A program made the translations under genes and the position numbers. This document shows positions 34,683-44,521 of a stretch of DNA of 64,000 bases, in pieces. Source of the DNA: Blastococcus sp. DSM 46786 (GTDB lineage: Bacteria > Actinomycetota > Actinomycetes > Mycobacteriales > Geodermatophilaceae); the NCBI RefSeq assembly GCF_900109665.1, contig NZ_FOAO01000001.1:317098-381097 (forward strand), given 5' to 3'. Numbering within the stretch: position 1 is the first letter of the stretch; every line of letters starts with the position of its first letter. The notes under the pieces were generated by a model. The model searched no databases and was not told where the DNA came from. It was given only the letters and a program-made list of their open reading frames with translations.

Positions 34683-35317
34683 GCGTGCTCCTCCAGCGAG
34701 CCGGCGACGGCGGTCAGGTCGGCCAGCAGCCCGGCGCGCGGGGCGCCCTTCGGGCCGAACCGGATGGCGGCCGACGGGTGGTAGGTCGCCCAGACGGCGC
34801 GGCCGTCGACCTCGTGCGGGCGGCCGCGGACGGCGGCCAGGACGGTGCGCGGGCCGAGGAACCACTTGGCCGAGGAGAGCCCCAGCGCGACGACGACGGG
34901 GCTGCCGAGCAGCTCCAGCTGGCGGCGCAGCCAGCCGCTGCACCGCGCCACCTCCGGCGCCTTCGGGGTGCGGTTGCCGGGGGGCCGGCACTTGACCACG
35001 TTGAGCACCGCCGCCTGCCCGCGGTCGAGGCCGGCCTCGGCGAGGAGCTGGTCCAGCAGCGCACCCGACTTCCCGACGAACGGCCGGCCGGTCTCGTCCT
35101 CGGTCGCACCCGGCGCCTCGCCCACCAGCACGAAGCGCGGGCGGCCGGTGCGCGGCACGTCCCCGACGACCACGTGCTGCCGGGCCGCGGCCAGCTCGGG
35201 GCAGGCCACGCAGGAGCGGGCGGTCTCCGCGAGGGCCGCCCAGCCGGGCGCGGCCGCCGCGATGCGGGCCACCTCGTCGGCGGCGGCGTCGAGCCGGGGC
35301 GGGCGGGGAGCGGCCAC
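34679..35317 (-). CDS. Family 4 uracil-DNA glycosylase
   Basis: A 212-residue iron-sulfur uracil-DNA glycosylase. Motif A is GEAPGATEDETGRPFVGKSG (66-85) and motif B is ATYHPSAAIR; the four cluster ligands are C36, C39, C110 and C126. Such enzymes remove uracil formed by cytosine deamination, which matters in very GC-rich DNA. The start is GTG 35315-35317. It leads the tsaE-GNAT-GNAT-tsaB-rimI run on the minus strand. Confidence 0.92.
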   Translation of the reverse strand: MAAPRPPRLDAAADEVARIAAAAPGWAALAETARSCVACPELAAARQHVVVGDVPRTGRPRFVLVGEAPGATEDETGRPFVGKSGALLDQLLAEAGLDRGQAAVLNVVKCRPPGNRTPKAPEVARCSGWLRRQLELLGSPVVVALGLSSAKWFLGPRTVLAAVRGRPHEVDGRAVWATYHPSAAIRFGPKGAPRAGLLADLTAVAGSLEEHA

Positions 35318-35361
35318 CCCCGCACCCTAGCCGCGGCGGCTGACCCGCCCGGGCGGCCGGG

Positions 35362-36567
35362 TCAGCTCGTCGCGCCGACGTCCGCCCCGGCCGCCACCCG
35401 GCGGAGCAGTCCCGCGATCGCCCGGCTCACCTCGCCGGGCTGCTCCAGGAGCACCATGTGCCCGGCGCCGGGCACGACCACGTACTCGACGGCGTTCTCC
35501 CCGGTCTGCGTGAGCCGCTCGACGATGAGCTCGCTGTGCTCCTGCGGGATCATCGTGTCCCGGTCACCTGTCAGCACGAGGGTGGGGACCCGGCGCAGCG
35601 GCTCCAGGCGCCCGGTCTCGTCGAGGCCGGCCAGCGCCGGGTAGAACTCGGCGATGACGTCGACCGGCGTGCCCGCGATCATCGCGTCGACGTAGCGCAC
35701 CAGGGCCGGGTCCACGTCGGACGAGCCGAACGAGAGCGCCTTGGTCGCCGCCGACACCAGGTCGGCCGCCACCCGGCGGGTGCGCTCGGCGAACGAGGGC
35801 CGGTGCCGCATGGTCCACGCGGCGACCGGCAGCACCGCGGCACGCACGCGGGTGAGCATCTCGGGCAGCCCGAAGCTCAGGTCGGCGAGATTCCCGCTGG
35901 AGGTGGAGAGCAGCGCGGCACCCCGCACCCGCGTGCCGAACAGCTCGGGCCGCAGCGCGGCGAGCCCCATGATCGTCATGCCGCCCATCGAGTGCCCCAC
36001 CAGGAGCACCGGGCCCCGGGGTGCGCGGGCGTCCAGGACCGCGAGCAGGTCGCGAGCCAGCTGGTCGATGGTGGAGTGCTCCGGTGCACCGCGGCCGGAC
36101 GAGCCGTGACCCCGCTGGTCGAAGAAGACCAGGCGGGCCTGCGGGCGGTGCCCGTTCCCGGTCGCGAGCTCCGCGCCGAGCGTGCGGCGCTGGAACGCCC
36201 ACGACGCCATCGACAGCGTGTAGCCGTGCACGAAGACGACGGTCAGCGGCGCGTCGCGGGGGCCGATCTCCTCGACCGAGAGGAGCACGCCGTCGTCGGC
36301 CTGCACCAGCGCGGTGCGGTCGGCCGGCCGCGCCTCGGCGCCGAGGGGGTCGACCTGCCGGAGCCGGCTCTCGGCCAGCGCCGACGTCACCTCCGCCGCC
36401 GGGCCCAGCTCGGCGGCGCGCACCCGGCGGGCCGCGACGCGGCTGAGGGCGACGCCGGCGGCGGTGCCCGCGGCGGCCAGCCCGACGGCGGCACCGACCA
36501 CACCGGCGGCGCGCCCCTTCGGGTGCTCGGCCGCGCGCCGGGGCGGCTGCGGGCGCCTGCGGGCCAT
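35362..36567 (-). CDS. Alpha/beta hydrolase with N-terminal membrane anchor
   Basis: A 401-residue protein. A basic start (MARRRPQPPRRAAEHPKGR) and a hydrophobic stretch (about 20-43) anchor it; the hydrolase domain has VVFVHGYTLSMASW (oxyanion), FFDQRGHGSSGRG, the nucleophile elbow GHSMGG, TLVLTGDRDTMIP (Asp) and GAGHMVLLEQP (His). Located right after alr in the same order as in other actinobacteria, it overlaps the alr stop by 1 nt. Substrate unknown; an esterase or lipase of envelope lipids is one guess. Confidence 0.85.
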   Translation of the reverse strand: MARRRPQPPRRAAEHPKGRAAGVVGAAVGLAAAGTAAGVALSRVAARRVRAAELGPAAEVTSALAESRLRQVDPLGAEARPADRTALVQADDGVLLSVEEIGPRDAPLTVVFVHGYTLSMASWAFQRRTLGAELATGNGHRPQARLVFFDQRGHGSSGRGAPEHSTIDQLARDLLAVLDARAPRGPVLLVGHSMGGMTIMGLAALRPELFGTRVRGAALLSTSSGNLADLSFGLPEMLTRVRAAVLPVAAWTMRHRPSFAERTRRVAADLVSAATKALSFGSSDVDPALVRYVDAMIAGTPVDVIAEFYPALAGLDETGRLEPLRRVPTLVLTGDRDTMIPQEHSELIVERLTQTGENAVEYVVVPGAGHMVLLEQPGEVSRAIAGLLRRVAAGADVGATS

Positions 36568-37703
36568 CAGACCGCCCCCGCCGACCCGACGTAGCGGCGG
36601 GCGAACCGGCCGCCGATCCGGGTGACCAGCTCGTAGTGGATGGTGCCGACGGCGTCCGCCCACTGCTGGGCGGTGGGCTCCCCCGCGTCCCCCGGCCCCC
36701 AGAGGACCACCTCGTCGCCGGCGGCGATCGGGTCGTCCCCGACGTCGAGGACGAACTGGTCCATGCACACCCGCCCGGCGATGGTCCGCTGCTTCCCCGC
36801 CGCGAGGACGGGCGCGGTGTTGCCCCCGGCCCGCGGCACCCCGTCGGCGTAGCCGGCGGGCACCAGGGCCAGCGTGGTCTCGGCCGCGGTCGCGTAGGTG
36901 TGGCCATAGGAGACCCCCGCGCGGGCGGGGACCCGCTTGGTCAGCGCGACGCGGGCGCGCACCGTCATCGCCGGCCGCAGCCCGTGGTCGGCGGCGTCGC
37001 CGCCGAGCGGGTCCAGCCCGTAGACGGCGACGCCGGGGCGCACCATGTCGTACCAGGTGCCGGGCAGCGCGACCGTCGCCGCCGAGTTGGCCAGGTGCCG
37101 GCGGAAGTCGGTGAGCCCGGCCGCCCGGGCGACCGCGACCGCCTCCTCGAACACCCGCACCTGCGCGCCGATGGTCGGGTGGTCCGGGGCGTCGGCGTAG
37201 GCGAGGTGGCTCCACAGCCCGGTGACCACGACATCCCCGTCGGCCTCCGCCCGGGCCGCCGCGGCGACGAGCGCGGGCCACTCGGCGACGGGGGCACCTT
37301 CCCGGGAGAGCCCGGTGTCGACGAACAGGTGCAGCCGGGCGGTCCGGCCGGTCGCCCGGGCCGCGGCCACCACCTCGGCCAGGCCCCAGGTGGCGTTGAC
37401 CGACACCTCGACGTCGGCGGCGAGCGCAGCGGCGACGTCCGCACCCGGGCCGTTCAGCCAGGCCAGCACCGGTGCCGTGACGCCGGCGGCCCGCAGGGCC
37501 AGCGCCTCGCTCACGACGGCGACGCCGAGCTGGTCGGCGCCGCCGACGAGCGCGGCCCGCGCCGCGGGCACCAGGCCGTGCCCGTACCCGTCGGCCTTGA
37601 CGACCGCCATCAGCGGCCGGCCGACCCGCTCGCGCAGCACCGCGGTGTTCGCCGCGATCGCGTCGAGGTCGACGACCACCTCGGCACCGGTCCCGTTCGT
37701 CAC
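36567..37703 (-). CDS. alr: Alanine racemase
   Basis: A 378-residue fold-III PLP enzyme making D-alanine for peptidoglycan. The PLP lysine is K36 in AVVKADGYGHG; the catalytic Tyr is in KRVPARAGVSYGHTY and RVCMDQFVLDVG follows. GTG 37701-37703 overlaps the nnr stop codon (GTGA). It is in a cell-wall and cofactor cluster with glmS, glmM and nnr. Confidence 0.96.
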   Translation of the reverse strand: MTNGTGAEVVVDLDAIAANTAVLRERVGRPLMAVVKADGYGHGLVPAARAALVGGADQLGVAVVSEALALRAAGVTAPVLAWLNGPGADVAAALAADVEVSVNATWGLAEVVAAARATGRTARLHLFVDTGLSREGAPVAEWPALVAAAARAEADGDVVVTGLWSHLAYADAPDHPTIGAQVRVFEEAVAVARAAGLTDFRRHLANSAATVALPGTWYDMVRPGVAVYGLDPLGGDAADHGLRPAMTVRARVALTKRVPARAGVSYGHTYATAAETTLALVPAGYADGVPRAGGNTAPVLAAGKQRTIAGRVCMDQFVLDVGDDPIAAGDEVVLWGPGDAGEPTAQQWADAVGTIHYELVTRIGGRFARRYVGSAGAV

Positions 37704-39166
37704 GCCCCCGAGTCTGGCAGGCCGGCCGACGGGGTACCGCGCACCCGCGCGACCGCCTCCGGCAGGTGTCGGACGACGTCGCCGGCGATGAACGGTCCGT
37801 GCGCCGCGGCGACCTGCCCGGCCCGGCCGTGCACGTGCGCGGCCACCGCCGCCGCCTCGACCGCGGGCAGGTCCGCGGCGAGCAGCGCACCGGCGATCCC
37901 CGAGAGCACGTCCCCCGTGCCGGCGGTGGCCAGCCACGGGGTGCCGGTGCCGTTGACGAAGGCGGTCCCGTCCGGGTCGGCGACCACGGTCGCGTCGCCC
38001 TTCAGCAGGACGACGGCCCCCAGGTCCGCGGCCAGCCGGCGGGTGGCCCCGATCCGGTCGTCGCCGGGCTCGGTGCCGAAGCGGGCGAACTCCCGGTCGT
38101 GCGGGGTGAGCACGGTCGGTGCCGACCGGCGGCGCACCAGCTCCGGCTCGGCGGCCAGCAGGGTCAGCCCGTCTGCGTCGACGAGCACGGGCAGGTCGGT
38201 GGCGAGCACCTCGGCCAGCACGCTGCGGGCGTCGTCCCCGGTGCCCAGACCCGGTCCGATCACCCACGCCTGCACACGGCCGGCGTCCCCCGGCCGGCCG
38301 TCGGTGACGATCGCCTCCGGCCACGCGGCCCGGACCCCGTCGGCGGCCGTCCCGGCGTAGCGCACCAGCCCGGGCCGGGTGCGCAGCGCCGCCCCGGTGC
38401 AGAGGACGCCGGCCCCCGGGTAGGTGGCCGAGCCGGCGACGACGCCGACGACCCCCTGCGAGTACTTGTCGTCGTCGGCATCCGGGAGCGGCAGGCGGGC
38501 GGCGGCGTCGGCGTCGGTCAGCTGCCGGGCCGACGGCGCCGGCAGGTGCGGCCCCAGCCCGATGTCGACCAGGTGCACCTGCCCGGCGTGACCGCGCCCG
38601 GCCCCGACGACCAGACCCGGCTTGACCGCTCCGAAGGTGACCGTGTGCATCGCCGGGAAGGCGGCGCCGGGCACGGCGCCGGTGTCGGCGTCCACCCCGC
38701 TGGGCAGGTCGACGGCGACCATCAGTGCGGGGCCTGCCGCGGCCCGATCGACCAGCGCGGCGGCCGGTTCGCGGAGCCCGCCGGAGCCCCCGAGGCCGAC
38801 GATCCCGTCGAGCACGAGGTCCGACCGGTCGAGCACCGGTCCGGCCGCCGCCGCCTCGACGGTGCGGCCACCGGCGCGGCGGAAGGCGGCGAGCGCCGCC
38901 GGGTGGGCGCGGTCGGGGGCGAGCAGGACGGCGGTCGCGCGCGCCCCCCGGGCGGCGAGCCGCGCGCCGGCGAAGAGCGCGTCGCCCCCGTTGTCCCCCG
39001 CACCCGCCAGGACGGTGACCCGGGCGCCGTAGGGGCGGCCCAGCAGCCGCAGGCACACGGTGGCCAGGCCGGCGGCCGCGCGCTGCATGAGCGCGCCGTC
39101 GGGCAGGGCGGCCAGCAGCGGGGCCTCGGCCGCGCGGACGTCGGCGGCCGTGTGCAGCTCGATCAT
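37700..39166 (-). CDS. nnr: Bifunctional NAD(P)H-hydrate epimerase/dehydratase
   Basis: A 488-residue fusion that repairs damaged NAD(P)HX. The N-terminal epimerase (YjeF_N, about 1-215) has [22 protein letters not shown] and [14 protein letters not shown]; the C-terminal ADP-dependent dehydratase (about 235-480) has [38 protein letters not shown] and [22 protein letters not shown] 39164-39166 overlaps the acpS stop (ATGA). Confidence 0.95.
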   Translation of the reverse strand: MIELHTAADVRAAEAPLLAALPDGALMQRAAAGLATVCLRLLGRPYGARVTVLAGAGDNGGDALFAGARLAARGARATAVLLAPDRAHPAALAAFRRAGGRTVEAAAAGPVLDRSDLVLDGIVGLGGSGGLREPAAALVDRAAAGPALMVAVDLPSGVDADTGAVPGAAFPAMHTVTFGAVKPGLVVGAGRGHAGQVHLVDIGLGPHLPAPSARQLTDADAAARLPLPDADDDKYSQGVVGVVAGSATYPGAGVLCTGAALRTRPGLVRYAGTAADGVRAAWPEAIVTDGRPGDAGRVQAWVIGPGLGTGDDARSVLAEVLATDLPVLVDADGLTLLAAEPELVRRRSAPTVLTPHDREFARFGTEPGDDRIGATRRLAADLGAVVLLKGDATVVADPDGTAFVNGTGTPWLATAGTGDVLSGIAGALLAADLPAVEAAAVAAHVHGRAGQVAAAHGPFIAGDVVRHLPEAVARVRGTPSAGLPDSGA

Positions 39167-39549
39167 GTCGCCTCCCGGGTCAGACCCTCGGCGACGACCA
39201 CCGCGGAGGCGATGCCGCCGTCGTGGCTCAGCGAGACGTGCCACGAGGTGACGCCGAGCTGGGCGGCCCGCCCGGCCACCGATCCGCGCACGGCCAGGTG
39301 CGGCCGCCCGTGGGCGCCGACGGTCACCTCGGCGTCGTGCCAGTGCAGGTCACCCGGGGCGCCGAGTGCCTTTGCGAGGGCCTCCTTGGCGGCGAACCGC
39401 GCGGCCAGCGACTCCCCGGTCCGCGGGGCGCCCGACGGCGTGCGCTGCTCGTCGGGGGTGAACAGCCGATCGCGCAGCCCCGGCGTCCGGGTCAGCGACC
39501 GCGCGAAGCGGTCGACCGGCACGACATCGATCCCCACCCCGATGATCAC
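39163..39549 (-). CDS. acpS: Holo-ACP synthase
   Basis: A 128-residue 4'-phosphopantetheinyl transferase that activates acyl carrier protein. The Mg-binding D8 lies in [12 protein letters not shown], and [15 protein letters not shown] carries the conserved Glu and Lys; [19 protein letters not shown] is the C-terminal strand. GTG 39547-39549. It is upstream of nnr and alr in one operon. Confidence 0.95.
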   Translation of the reverse strand: MIIGVGIDVVPVDRFARSLTRTPGLRDRLFTPDEQRTPSGAPRTGESLAARFAAKEALAKALGAPGDLHWHDAEVTVGAHGRPHLAVRGSVAGRAAQLGVTSWHVSLSHDGGIASAVVVAEGLTREAT

Positions 39550-39607
39550 GCCGCCCAGTCTGCCGCGCCGACGTCCGGGGCGCCCGGCGCCGTCCAGCCC
39601 GCCCGGC

Positions 39608-39697
39608 GCCGTCCTCCCCCACCGCAACGCGTCCTCCCCCACCGTCTGCCGTGCGGGAGGACACGCCAGGATCAGCTCACCTGATCATCGCGGCGGG
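39608..39697. repeat. Family 2 element after glmS (copy B)
   Basis: Same layout as 26551-26640: GTCCTCCCCCACCG at 39611 and 39631 (20 bp apart), inverted CGTGCGGGAGGAC at 39650-39662, GATCAGCT-C-ACCTGATC at 39670-39686, then CGCGGCGG. All spacings equal those of copy A, while the arm sequence is different. It ends 6 nt before the glmS stop codon. Confidence 0.7.
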
Positions 39698-39703
39698 CGG
39701 CCG

Positions 39704-41581
39704 CTACTCGACGGTGACGCTCTTGGCGAGGTTGCGCGGCTGGTCGACGTCGTAGCCGCGGGTGTCGGCGATCTCGCAGGACAGCACCTGCAGCGGCACC
39801 GTCGTCACCACCGGGGCCATGAGCGTCGGCGTGCGGGGCACCCGGATCAGCTCGTCGGCGAAGGGGACGACGTCCTCGTCCCCCTCCTCGGCGATCACGA
39901 TCGTGCGCGCCCCGCGGGCCCGCACCTCCTGGATGTTGGAGACGACCTTGCCGTGCACCGAGTTGCGGCTGCGCGGCGAGGGCACGATCACGACGACCGG
40001 GGTCCCCTGGTCGATGACGGCGATCGGGCCGTGCTTCAGCTCGCCGGCCGCGAAGCCCTCCGCGTGGATGTAGGCGAGTTCTTTCAGCTTCAGCGCCCCC
40101 TCGAGCGCCACCGGGAAGCCGACATGCCGGCCCAGGAAGAGAATCGTGTTCGCGTCGGCCAGCGACCGGCCCAGCGCGCGCACCGGCTCCATCTGCTCGA
40201 GCACCCGCTCCACGGCGTCGGGCAGCTGCCGCAGGTCCTCGACGATCGCGGCGATCTCGTCCTCGTACTTCACGCCGCGCACCTGGGCCAGGAACAGCCC
40301 GACGAGGTAGCAGGCCACGATCTGGGCGAGGAACGCCTTGGTCGAGGCGACCGCGATCTCGGGGCCGGCGTGGGTGTAGAGGACGGCGTCGGACTCGCGC
40401 GGGATGGTCGAGCCGTTGGCGTTGCAGATCGCCAGCACGCGGGCCTTCTGGTCCTTGGCGTGGCGCAGCGCCATCAAAGTGTCCATCGTCTCGCCCGACT
40501 GGCTGATGACGACGACGAGCGTGGACCGGTCCAGCACCGGGTCGCGGTAGCGGAACTCGCTGGCGACCTCCACCTCGACCGGGATCCGGGTCCAGTGCTC
40601 GATGGCGTACTTGGCGATCAGGCCGGCGTGGTAGCTGGTGCCGCAGGAGACGACGAAGATCTTGTCGATGTCGCGGAGCTCCTGGTCCGACAGCCGGACC
40701 TCGTCGAGGACGAGCTCGCCGTCCTCGCTCAGCCGGCCGAGCAGCGTGTCGGCGATCGCCTGCGGCTGCTCGGCGATCTCCTTGAGCATGAACCAGTCGT
40801 AGCCGCCCTTCTCGGCGGCGGCGGCGTCCCAGTCGACGGTGTAGGCGGTGGGCTCGGCCGGTGTGCCGTCGAAGCCGGTCACCGCGAGCCCCCGGGTGCG
40901 GTGGATCTCGACCACCTGGTCCTGGCCGAGCTCGCGCGCCTGCTTGGTGTGCCCGATGAACGCGGCGACGTCGGACCCCAGGAAGTACTCGGCGGTGCCC
41001 TCGGCCGTCTCCCCGATGCCGACCACCAGCGGGCTGCTGCGCCGGGCGGCGACGAGCGTGTCGGGCTCGGCGACGTGCGTGGCGACGAGGGTGAACGCTC
41101 CCTCCAGCCGCCGGCAGACCGCGCGCATCGCCTCGGCCAGCCGGCCGGGCCCCTCCGGCGTCGACCCGTAGACGGCGGCCAGCAGGTGGGCGACGACCTC
41201 GGTGTCGGTCTCCGAGCTGAACTCCACGCCGGTGGCCTCGCACTCGGCCCGCAGCGCGGCGAAGTTCTCGATGATCCCGTTGTGGATCACCGCGACCGTG
41301 GCGTCGGCGGAGACGTGCGGGTGGGCGTTCCGGTCGGTTGGGCCGCCGTGGGTGGCCCAGCGCGTGTGCCCGATGCCGATCGTCGCCGCCGGGAGCGGCT
41401 GGTCGGCGAGCAGCTTCTCCAGGTTGGCGAGCTTGCCCGCCTTCTTGGCCCACCTCAGCTCACCGTCGGCCACGACGGCGATGCCGGCCGAGTCGTACCC
41501 CCGGTACTCCAATCGCCGCAGTCCTTCCAGGACGACGTCCCGGGCGTCCTGCGGGCCGACGTATCCCACGATGCCGCACAT
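39704..41581 (-). CDS. glmS: Glucosamine-fructose-6-phosphate aminotransferase
   Basis: A 625-residue enzyme making glucosamine-6-phosphate for peptidoglycan and mycothiol. Cys1 follows the initiator Met (MCGIVGYVG), and RRLEYRGYDSAG, HTRWATHG belong to the glutaminase; two SIS domains hold VSCGTSYHAG, SQSGETMDTL and the C-terminal motif DQPRNLAKSVTVE. ATG 41579-41581. No glmS ribozyme is seen in the 80-base gap to glmM, nor expected in this phylum. A family 2 element follows its stop. Confidence 0.97.
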   Translation of the reverse strand: MCGIVGYVGPQDARDVVLEGLRRLEYRGYDSAGIAVVADGELRWAKKAGKLANLEKLLADQPLPAATIGIGHTRWATHGGPTDRNAHPHVSADATVAVIHNGIIENFAALRAECEATGVEFSSETDTEVVAHLLAAVYGSTPEGPGRLAEAMRAVCRRLEGAFTLVATHVAEPDTLVAARRSSPLVVGIGETAEGTAEYFLGSDVAAFIGHTKQARELGQDQVVEIHRTRGLAVTGFDGTPAEPTAYTVDWDAAAAEKGGYDWFMLKEIAEQPQAIADTLLGRLSEDGELVLDEVRLSDQELRDIDKIFVVSCGTSYHAGLIAKYAIEHWTRIPVEVEVASEFRYRDPVLDRSTLVVVISQSGETMDTLMALRHAKDQKARVLAICNANGSTIPRESDAVLYTHAGPEIAVASTKAFLAQIVACYLVGLFLAQVRGVKYEDEIAAIVEDLRQLPDAVERVLEQMEPVRALGRSLADANTILFLGRHVGFPVALEGALKLKELAYIHAEGFAAGELKHGPIAVIDQGTPVVVIVPSPRSRNSVHGKVVSNIQEVRARGARTIVIAEEGDEDVVPFADELIRVPRTPTLMAPVVTTVPLQVLSCEIADTRGYDVDQPRNLAKSVTVE

Positions 41582-41661
41582 TGGTCCGAGGGTACCGGGG
41601 ACCGCGCCCCGTCCGTCCCCGCGCGCGGAGGCACGGCCCCGAAGGGTGAGGGCGGTGGGGG

Positions 41662-43008
41662 TCAGCCGACCGCGGCGACGACGGCCGCGAGCCGCTGCGC
41701 GACGGCGTCGGCCTGCTCCTGCGTGGGCGCCTCCACCATGACGCGGACCAGCTGCTCCGTGCCCGACGGCCGGAGCAGGACCCGCCCGGTGCCGCCGAGC
41801 TCGGCCTCCACCGCGTTGACCGCGGCGGCGACCTCGTCGCTCGCGGACACCGCGAGGCGGTCGGAGACGGGCACGTTCACCAGGACCTGCGGCAGCCGCT
41901 GCACCACGGAGGCGAGCTCCGCCAGCGAGGCGCCGGTGCCGGCCATCCGGGAGAGCAGGGCCAGCCCGGTGAGCAGGCCGTCGCCGGTGGTGGCGTGCTC
42001 CAGGAAGACCAGGTGCCCGCTCTGCTCACCGCCGAGGCTCAGGTCGTGCGCGCGCAGGGCCTCCAGCACGTAGCGGTCACCGACCGCCGTCGTGCTCACC
42101 GAGATGCCGGCGTCGCGCATCGTGTGGTGGAAGCCGAGGTTGCTCATCACCGTGGCGACGACGGTGTCCGACTTCAGCGCCCCGCGCTCGTGCAGGTCGA
42201 GCGCGCAGATCGCGAGGATGGCGTCGCCGTCGACGACCTCGCCGTCGGCGGTCACGGCCAGGCACCGGTCGGCGTCCCCGTCGTGGGCCAGCCCGATGTC
42301 GGCGCCGCGCGCCCGGACGGCCTCGACCAGCGGCCCGAGGTGCGTGGACCCCACGCCGTCGTTGATGTTCCAGCCGTCGGGCTCGCAGCCGATGGCGTGC
42401 ACCGTGGCCCCCGCGCGCCGGTAGACCTCGGGGGCGGCGGCCGCAGCCGCGCCGTGCGCGGCGTCCACGACGACCGAGACTCCGCTCAGCGGGCGGTCGA
42501 CGGTCGAGAGCAGGTGCTCGACGTAGGCGTCGGTGCCGTCGGCGAGCGCGCTGACGCGGCCGATGGAGCTCCCGGTGGGGCGGTGCCCGTCGGAGGAGCC
42601 GGAGGTGACGGTCCGCTCGATGGCGGCCTCGAGAGCGTCGGGCAGCTTGTGCCCACCGCGGCTGAACAACTTGATGCCGTTGTCGGGCATCGGGTTGTGG
42701 CTGGCCGAGATCATGACGCCGAGGTCGGCGCCGCTGCGGCCGGTCAGCCAGGCCAGCGCCGGGGTCGGCACGACCCCGGCGAGGAGCACCTCGGCTCCCG
42801 CGCTCGCGAGACCCGCGACGACCGCGGCCTCGAGCATCTCCCCGCTGGCACGGGGGTCGCGGCCGACGACCGCGACGGGACGCGAGGTCCCGTCGCGGTC
42901 GGCGAGCACGCCTGCGGCGGCACGTGCCACCGAGAGGGCCAGCTCCGGCGTGAGGTCGGAGTTGGCCCGACCCCGGACGCCGTCGGTCCCGAAGAGTCTC
43001 CCCCCCAT
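41662..43008 (-). CDS. glmM: Phosphoglucosamine mutase
   Basis: A 448-residue alpha-D-phosphohexomutase converting glucosamine-6-phosphate to the 1-phosphate. The phosphoserine loop is ISASHNP (S103), the Mg loop is DGDADRC and the sugar loop GGEQSGH; the C-terminal [11 protein letters not shown] binds phosphate. ATG 43006-43008. It lies 20 nt after rpsI. Confidence 0.97.
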   Translation of the reverse strand: MGGRLFGTDGVRGRANSDLTPELALSVARAAAGVLADRDGTSRPVAVVGRDPRASGEMLEAAVVAGLASAGAEVLLAGVVPTPALAWLTGRSGADLGVMISASHNPMPDNGIKLFSRGGHKLPDALEAAIERTVTSGSSDGHRPTGSSIGRVSALADGTDAYVEHLLSTVDRPLSGVSVVVDAAHGAAAAAAPEVYRRAGATVHAIGCEPDGWNINDGVGSTHLGPLVEAVRARGADIGLAHDGDADRCLAVTADGEVVDGDAILAICALDLHERGALKSDTVVATVMSNLGFHHTMRDAGISVSTTAVGDRYVLEALRAHDLSLGGEQSGHLVFLEHATTGDGLLTGLALLSRMAGTGASLAELASVVQRLPQVLVNVPVSDRLAVSASDEVAAAVNAVEAELGGTGRVLLRPSGTEQLVRVMVEAPTQEQADAVAQRLAAVVAAVG

Positions 43009-43028
43009 GGACGACGCCGCCGTACCGG

Positions 43029-43448
43029 TCAGCGCTTGGAGTACTGAGGCGCCTTGCGGGCCTTCTTGAGCCCGTACTTCTTGCGCTCCTTGACCCGCGG
43101 GTCACGGGTGAGGAAGCCGGCCTTCTTGAGGGCCGGGCGGTCCTCGGCCTCGACCTCGATGAGGGCGCGGGCGATGGCCAGGCGCAGCGCGCCGGCCTGC
43201 CCGGTGACGCCGCCACCCTTGAGGATGCCGACGACGTCGTACTGCTCGGCCTTCTCGAGGGTCACGAACGGCTCACGGATGAGCTGCTGGTGCACCTTGT
43301 TCGGGAAGTACTCCTCGAGGGAGCGGCCGTTGAGCGTGAACTGGCCGGTGCCGGGGAGCAGCCGCACGCGGACGACGGCCTCCTTGCGACGGCCGACGGT
43401 CTGCACCGGACGCCCCTCGGCGTCGGTCACGGTCAGTGCGCTGGTCAC
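43029..43448 (-). CDS. rpsI: 30S ribosomal protein S9
   Basis: A 139-residue uS9 with [37 protein letters not shown] and the basic C-terminal [19 protein letters not shown] whose tip reaches the P-site tRNA. GTG 43446-43448 overlaps the rplM stop codon (GTGA). rplM-rpsI-glmM-glmS are on one strand with short gaps. Confidence 0.98.
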   Translation of the reverse strand: MTSALTVTDAEGRPVQTVGRRKEAVVRVRLLPGTGQFTLNGRSLEEYFPNKVHQQLIREPFVTLEKAEQYDVVGILKGGGVTGQAGALRLAIARALIEVEAEDRPALKKAGFLTRDPRVKERKKYGLKKARKAPQYSKR

Positions 43449-43888
43449 TGGGCCACCTGCTTGATCTCGTAGGTCTGGGGCTGCTGCGCGGCGTGCGGGT
43501 GCTCCGGGCCGGCGTAGACCTTGAGCTTCTTCAGCATCTGCCGACCCAGCGTGTTGTGCGGGAGCATGCCCTTGATGGCGCGCTCGATGACGCGGTCGGG
43601 GTGCGTGCGCAGCTGGTCACCCACGTTGATGGTCTTGAGACCACCCGGGTGACCGGAGTGCCGGTAGGCGAGCTTGTCGTCCCGCTTGGACCCGGTCAGG
43701 GCGACCTTGCCGGCGTTGACGATGACGACGAAGTCGCCGACGTCCACGTGCGGGGCGTACTGGGGCTTGTGCTTGCCGCGCAGGAGCTGCGCGGTCTGGC
43801 TGGCCAGTCGACCGAGCACCACATCGGTGGCGTCGATGACGTGCCAGGCCCGGGCGACCTCGCCGGGCTTGGGGGTGTACGTGCGCAC
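43445..43888 (-). CDS. rplM: 50S ribosomal protein L13
   Basis: A 147-residue uL13: [29 protein letters not shown] at the start, [31 protein letters not shown] and [17 protein letters not shown] 43886-43888. It heads the transcript; a TATCGT box lies about 107 nt upstream. Confidence 0.98.
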   Translation of the reverse strand: MRTYTPKPGEVARAWHVIDATDVVLGRLASQTAQLLRGKHKPQYAPHVDVGDFVVIVNAGKVALTGSKRDDKLAYRHSGHPGGLKTINVGDQLRTHPDRVIERAIKGMLPHNTLGRQMLKKLKVYAGPEHPHAAQQPQTYEIKQVAQ

Positions 43889-43994
43889 GGCGCGCGTCCT
43901 CCGTCGTCGTCGGGATGGCTGGTGGGATCGCCTCGCCGAGCACGGGAGACGGATCTGCACGCGCGGCACCAGCCGGCACGCGCGCCAACCGGGC

Positions 43995-44000
43995 ACGATA
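43995..44000 (-). promoter_or_regulatory. -10 box of the rplM-rpsI operon
   Basis: TATCGT on the minus strand within a less GC-rich patch about 107 nt upstream of rplM. No good -35 hexamer is seen at 17-18 nt. Confidence 0.45.
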
Positions 44001-44032
44001 CCAGCAGGGTCGGAGCGGTCTTCCGCCCGCGC

Positions 44033-44521
44033 TCACACGACGGTGCGCAGCCGACCGCTGTCGACGTCGTAGACCGTTCCCCGCACCTCGGCGGCGAGCA
44101 GGTACGGGGACTCGCGCACCAGCCGCACCGACTCCCGGACGTCGTCGTCGACGTCGGCGAAGGCGCGCATCGGCCACGGCGGGCGCTGCCCGGCCGCCTG
44201 CTCGACCTGGTCGGCGAAGGCGGCCTCGTCGGCCCCGGCCAGGCCGCAACGGGTGTGGTGCACCAGCACCACCTCGCGGGTGCCGAGCACGTGCTGGGAG
44301 ATGGCGAGCGAGCGCAGCACGTCGTCGGTCACCACACCGCCGGCGTTGCGGATGACGTGCGCCTCACCCGGCACCAGCCCCAGCAGCCGGTAGACGTCCA
44401 TCCGGGCGTCCATGCACGCCACCACGGCCGTGCCCCGGGAGGGGCGTGCCGGCCCACCGAGCCCGGGGGCCTGCTCCGCCCAGGCCGCGTTCGTCTCGAG
44501 CATCCGGTCGATCTCAGCCAC
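44033..44521 (-). CDS. Beta-class carbonic anhydrase
   Basis: A 162-residue beta carbonic anhydrase. C36-x-D38-x-R40 (ACMDARMD) and H89-x-x-C92 (HHTRCG) give the zinc ligands C36, H89 and C92 and the Asp-Arg dyad. It interconverts CO2 and bicarbonate. GTG 44519-44521 lies inside the end of the upstream kinase gene (8-nt overlap), so the two form an operon. It is shorter than plant-type enzymes, as is normal for this bacterial group. Confidence 0.92.
   Translation of the reverse strand: MAEIDRMLETNAAWAEQAPGLGGPARPSRGTAVVACMDARMDVYRLLGLVPGEAHVIRNAGGVVTDDVLRSLAISQHVLGTREVVLVHHTRCGLAGADEAAFADQVEQAAGQRPPWPMRAFADVDDDVRESVRLVRESPYLLAAEVRGTVYDVDSGRLRTVV

Noticed and set aside
37766-42073. Plus-strand frame of 1435 codons
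   Set aside because: It runs antisense across nnr, acpS, glmS and glmM; no family similarity.
43889-44032. Ribosomal protein leader motif before rplM
   Set aside because: No convincing conserved leader fold was recognised by eye; only a -10 box is reported.
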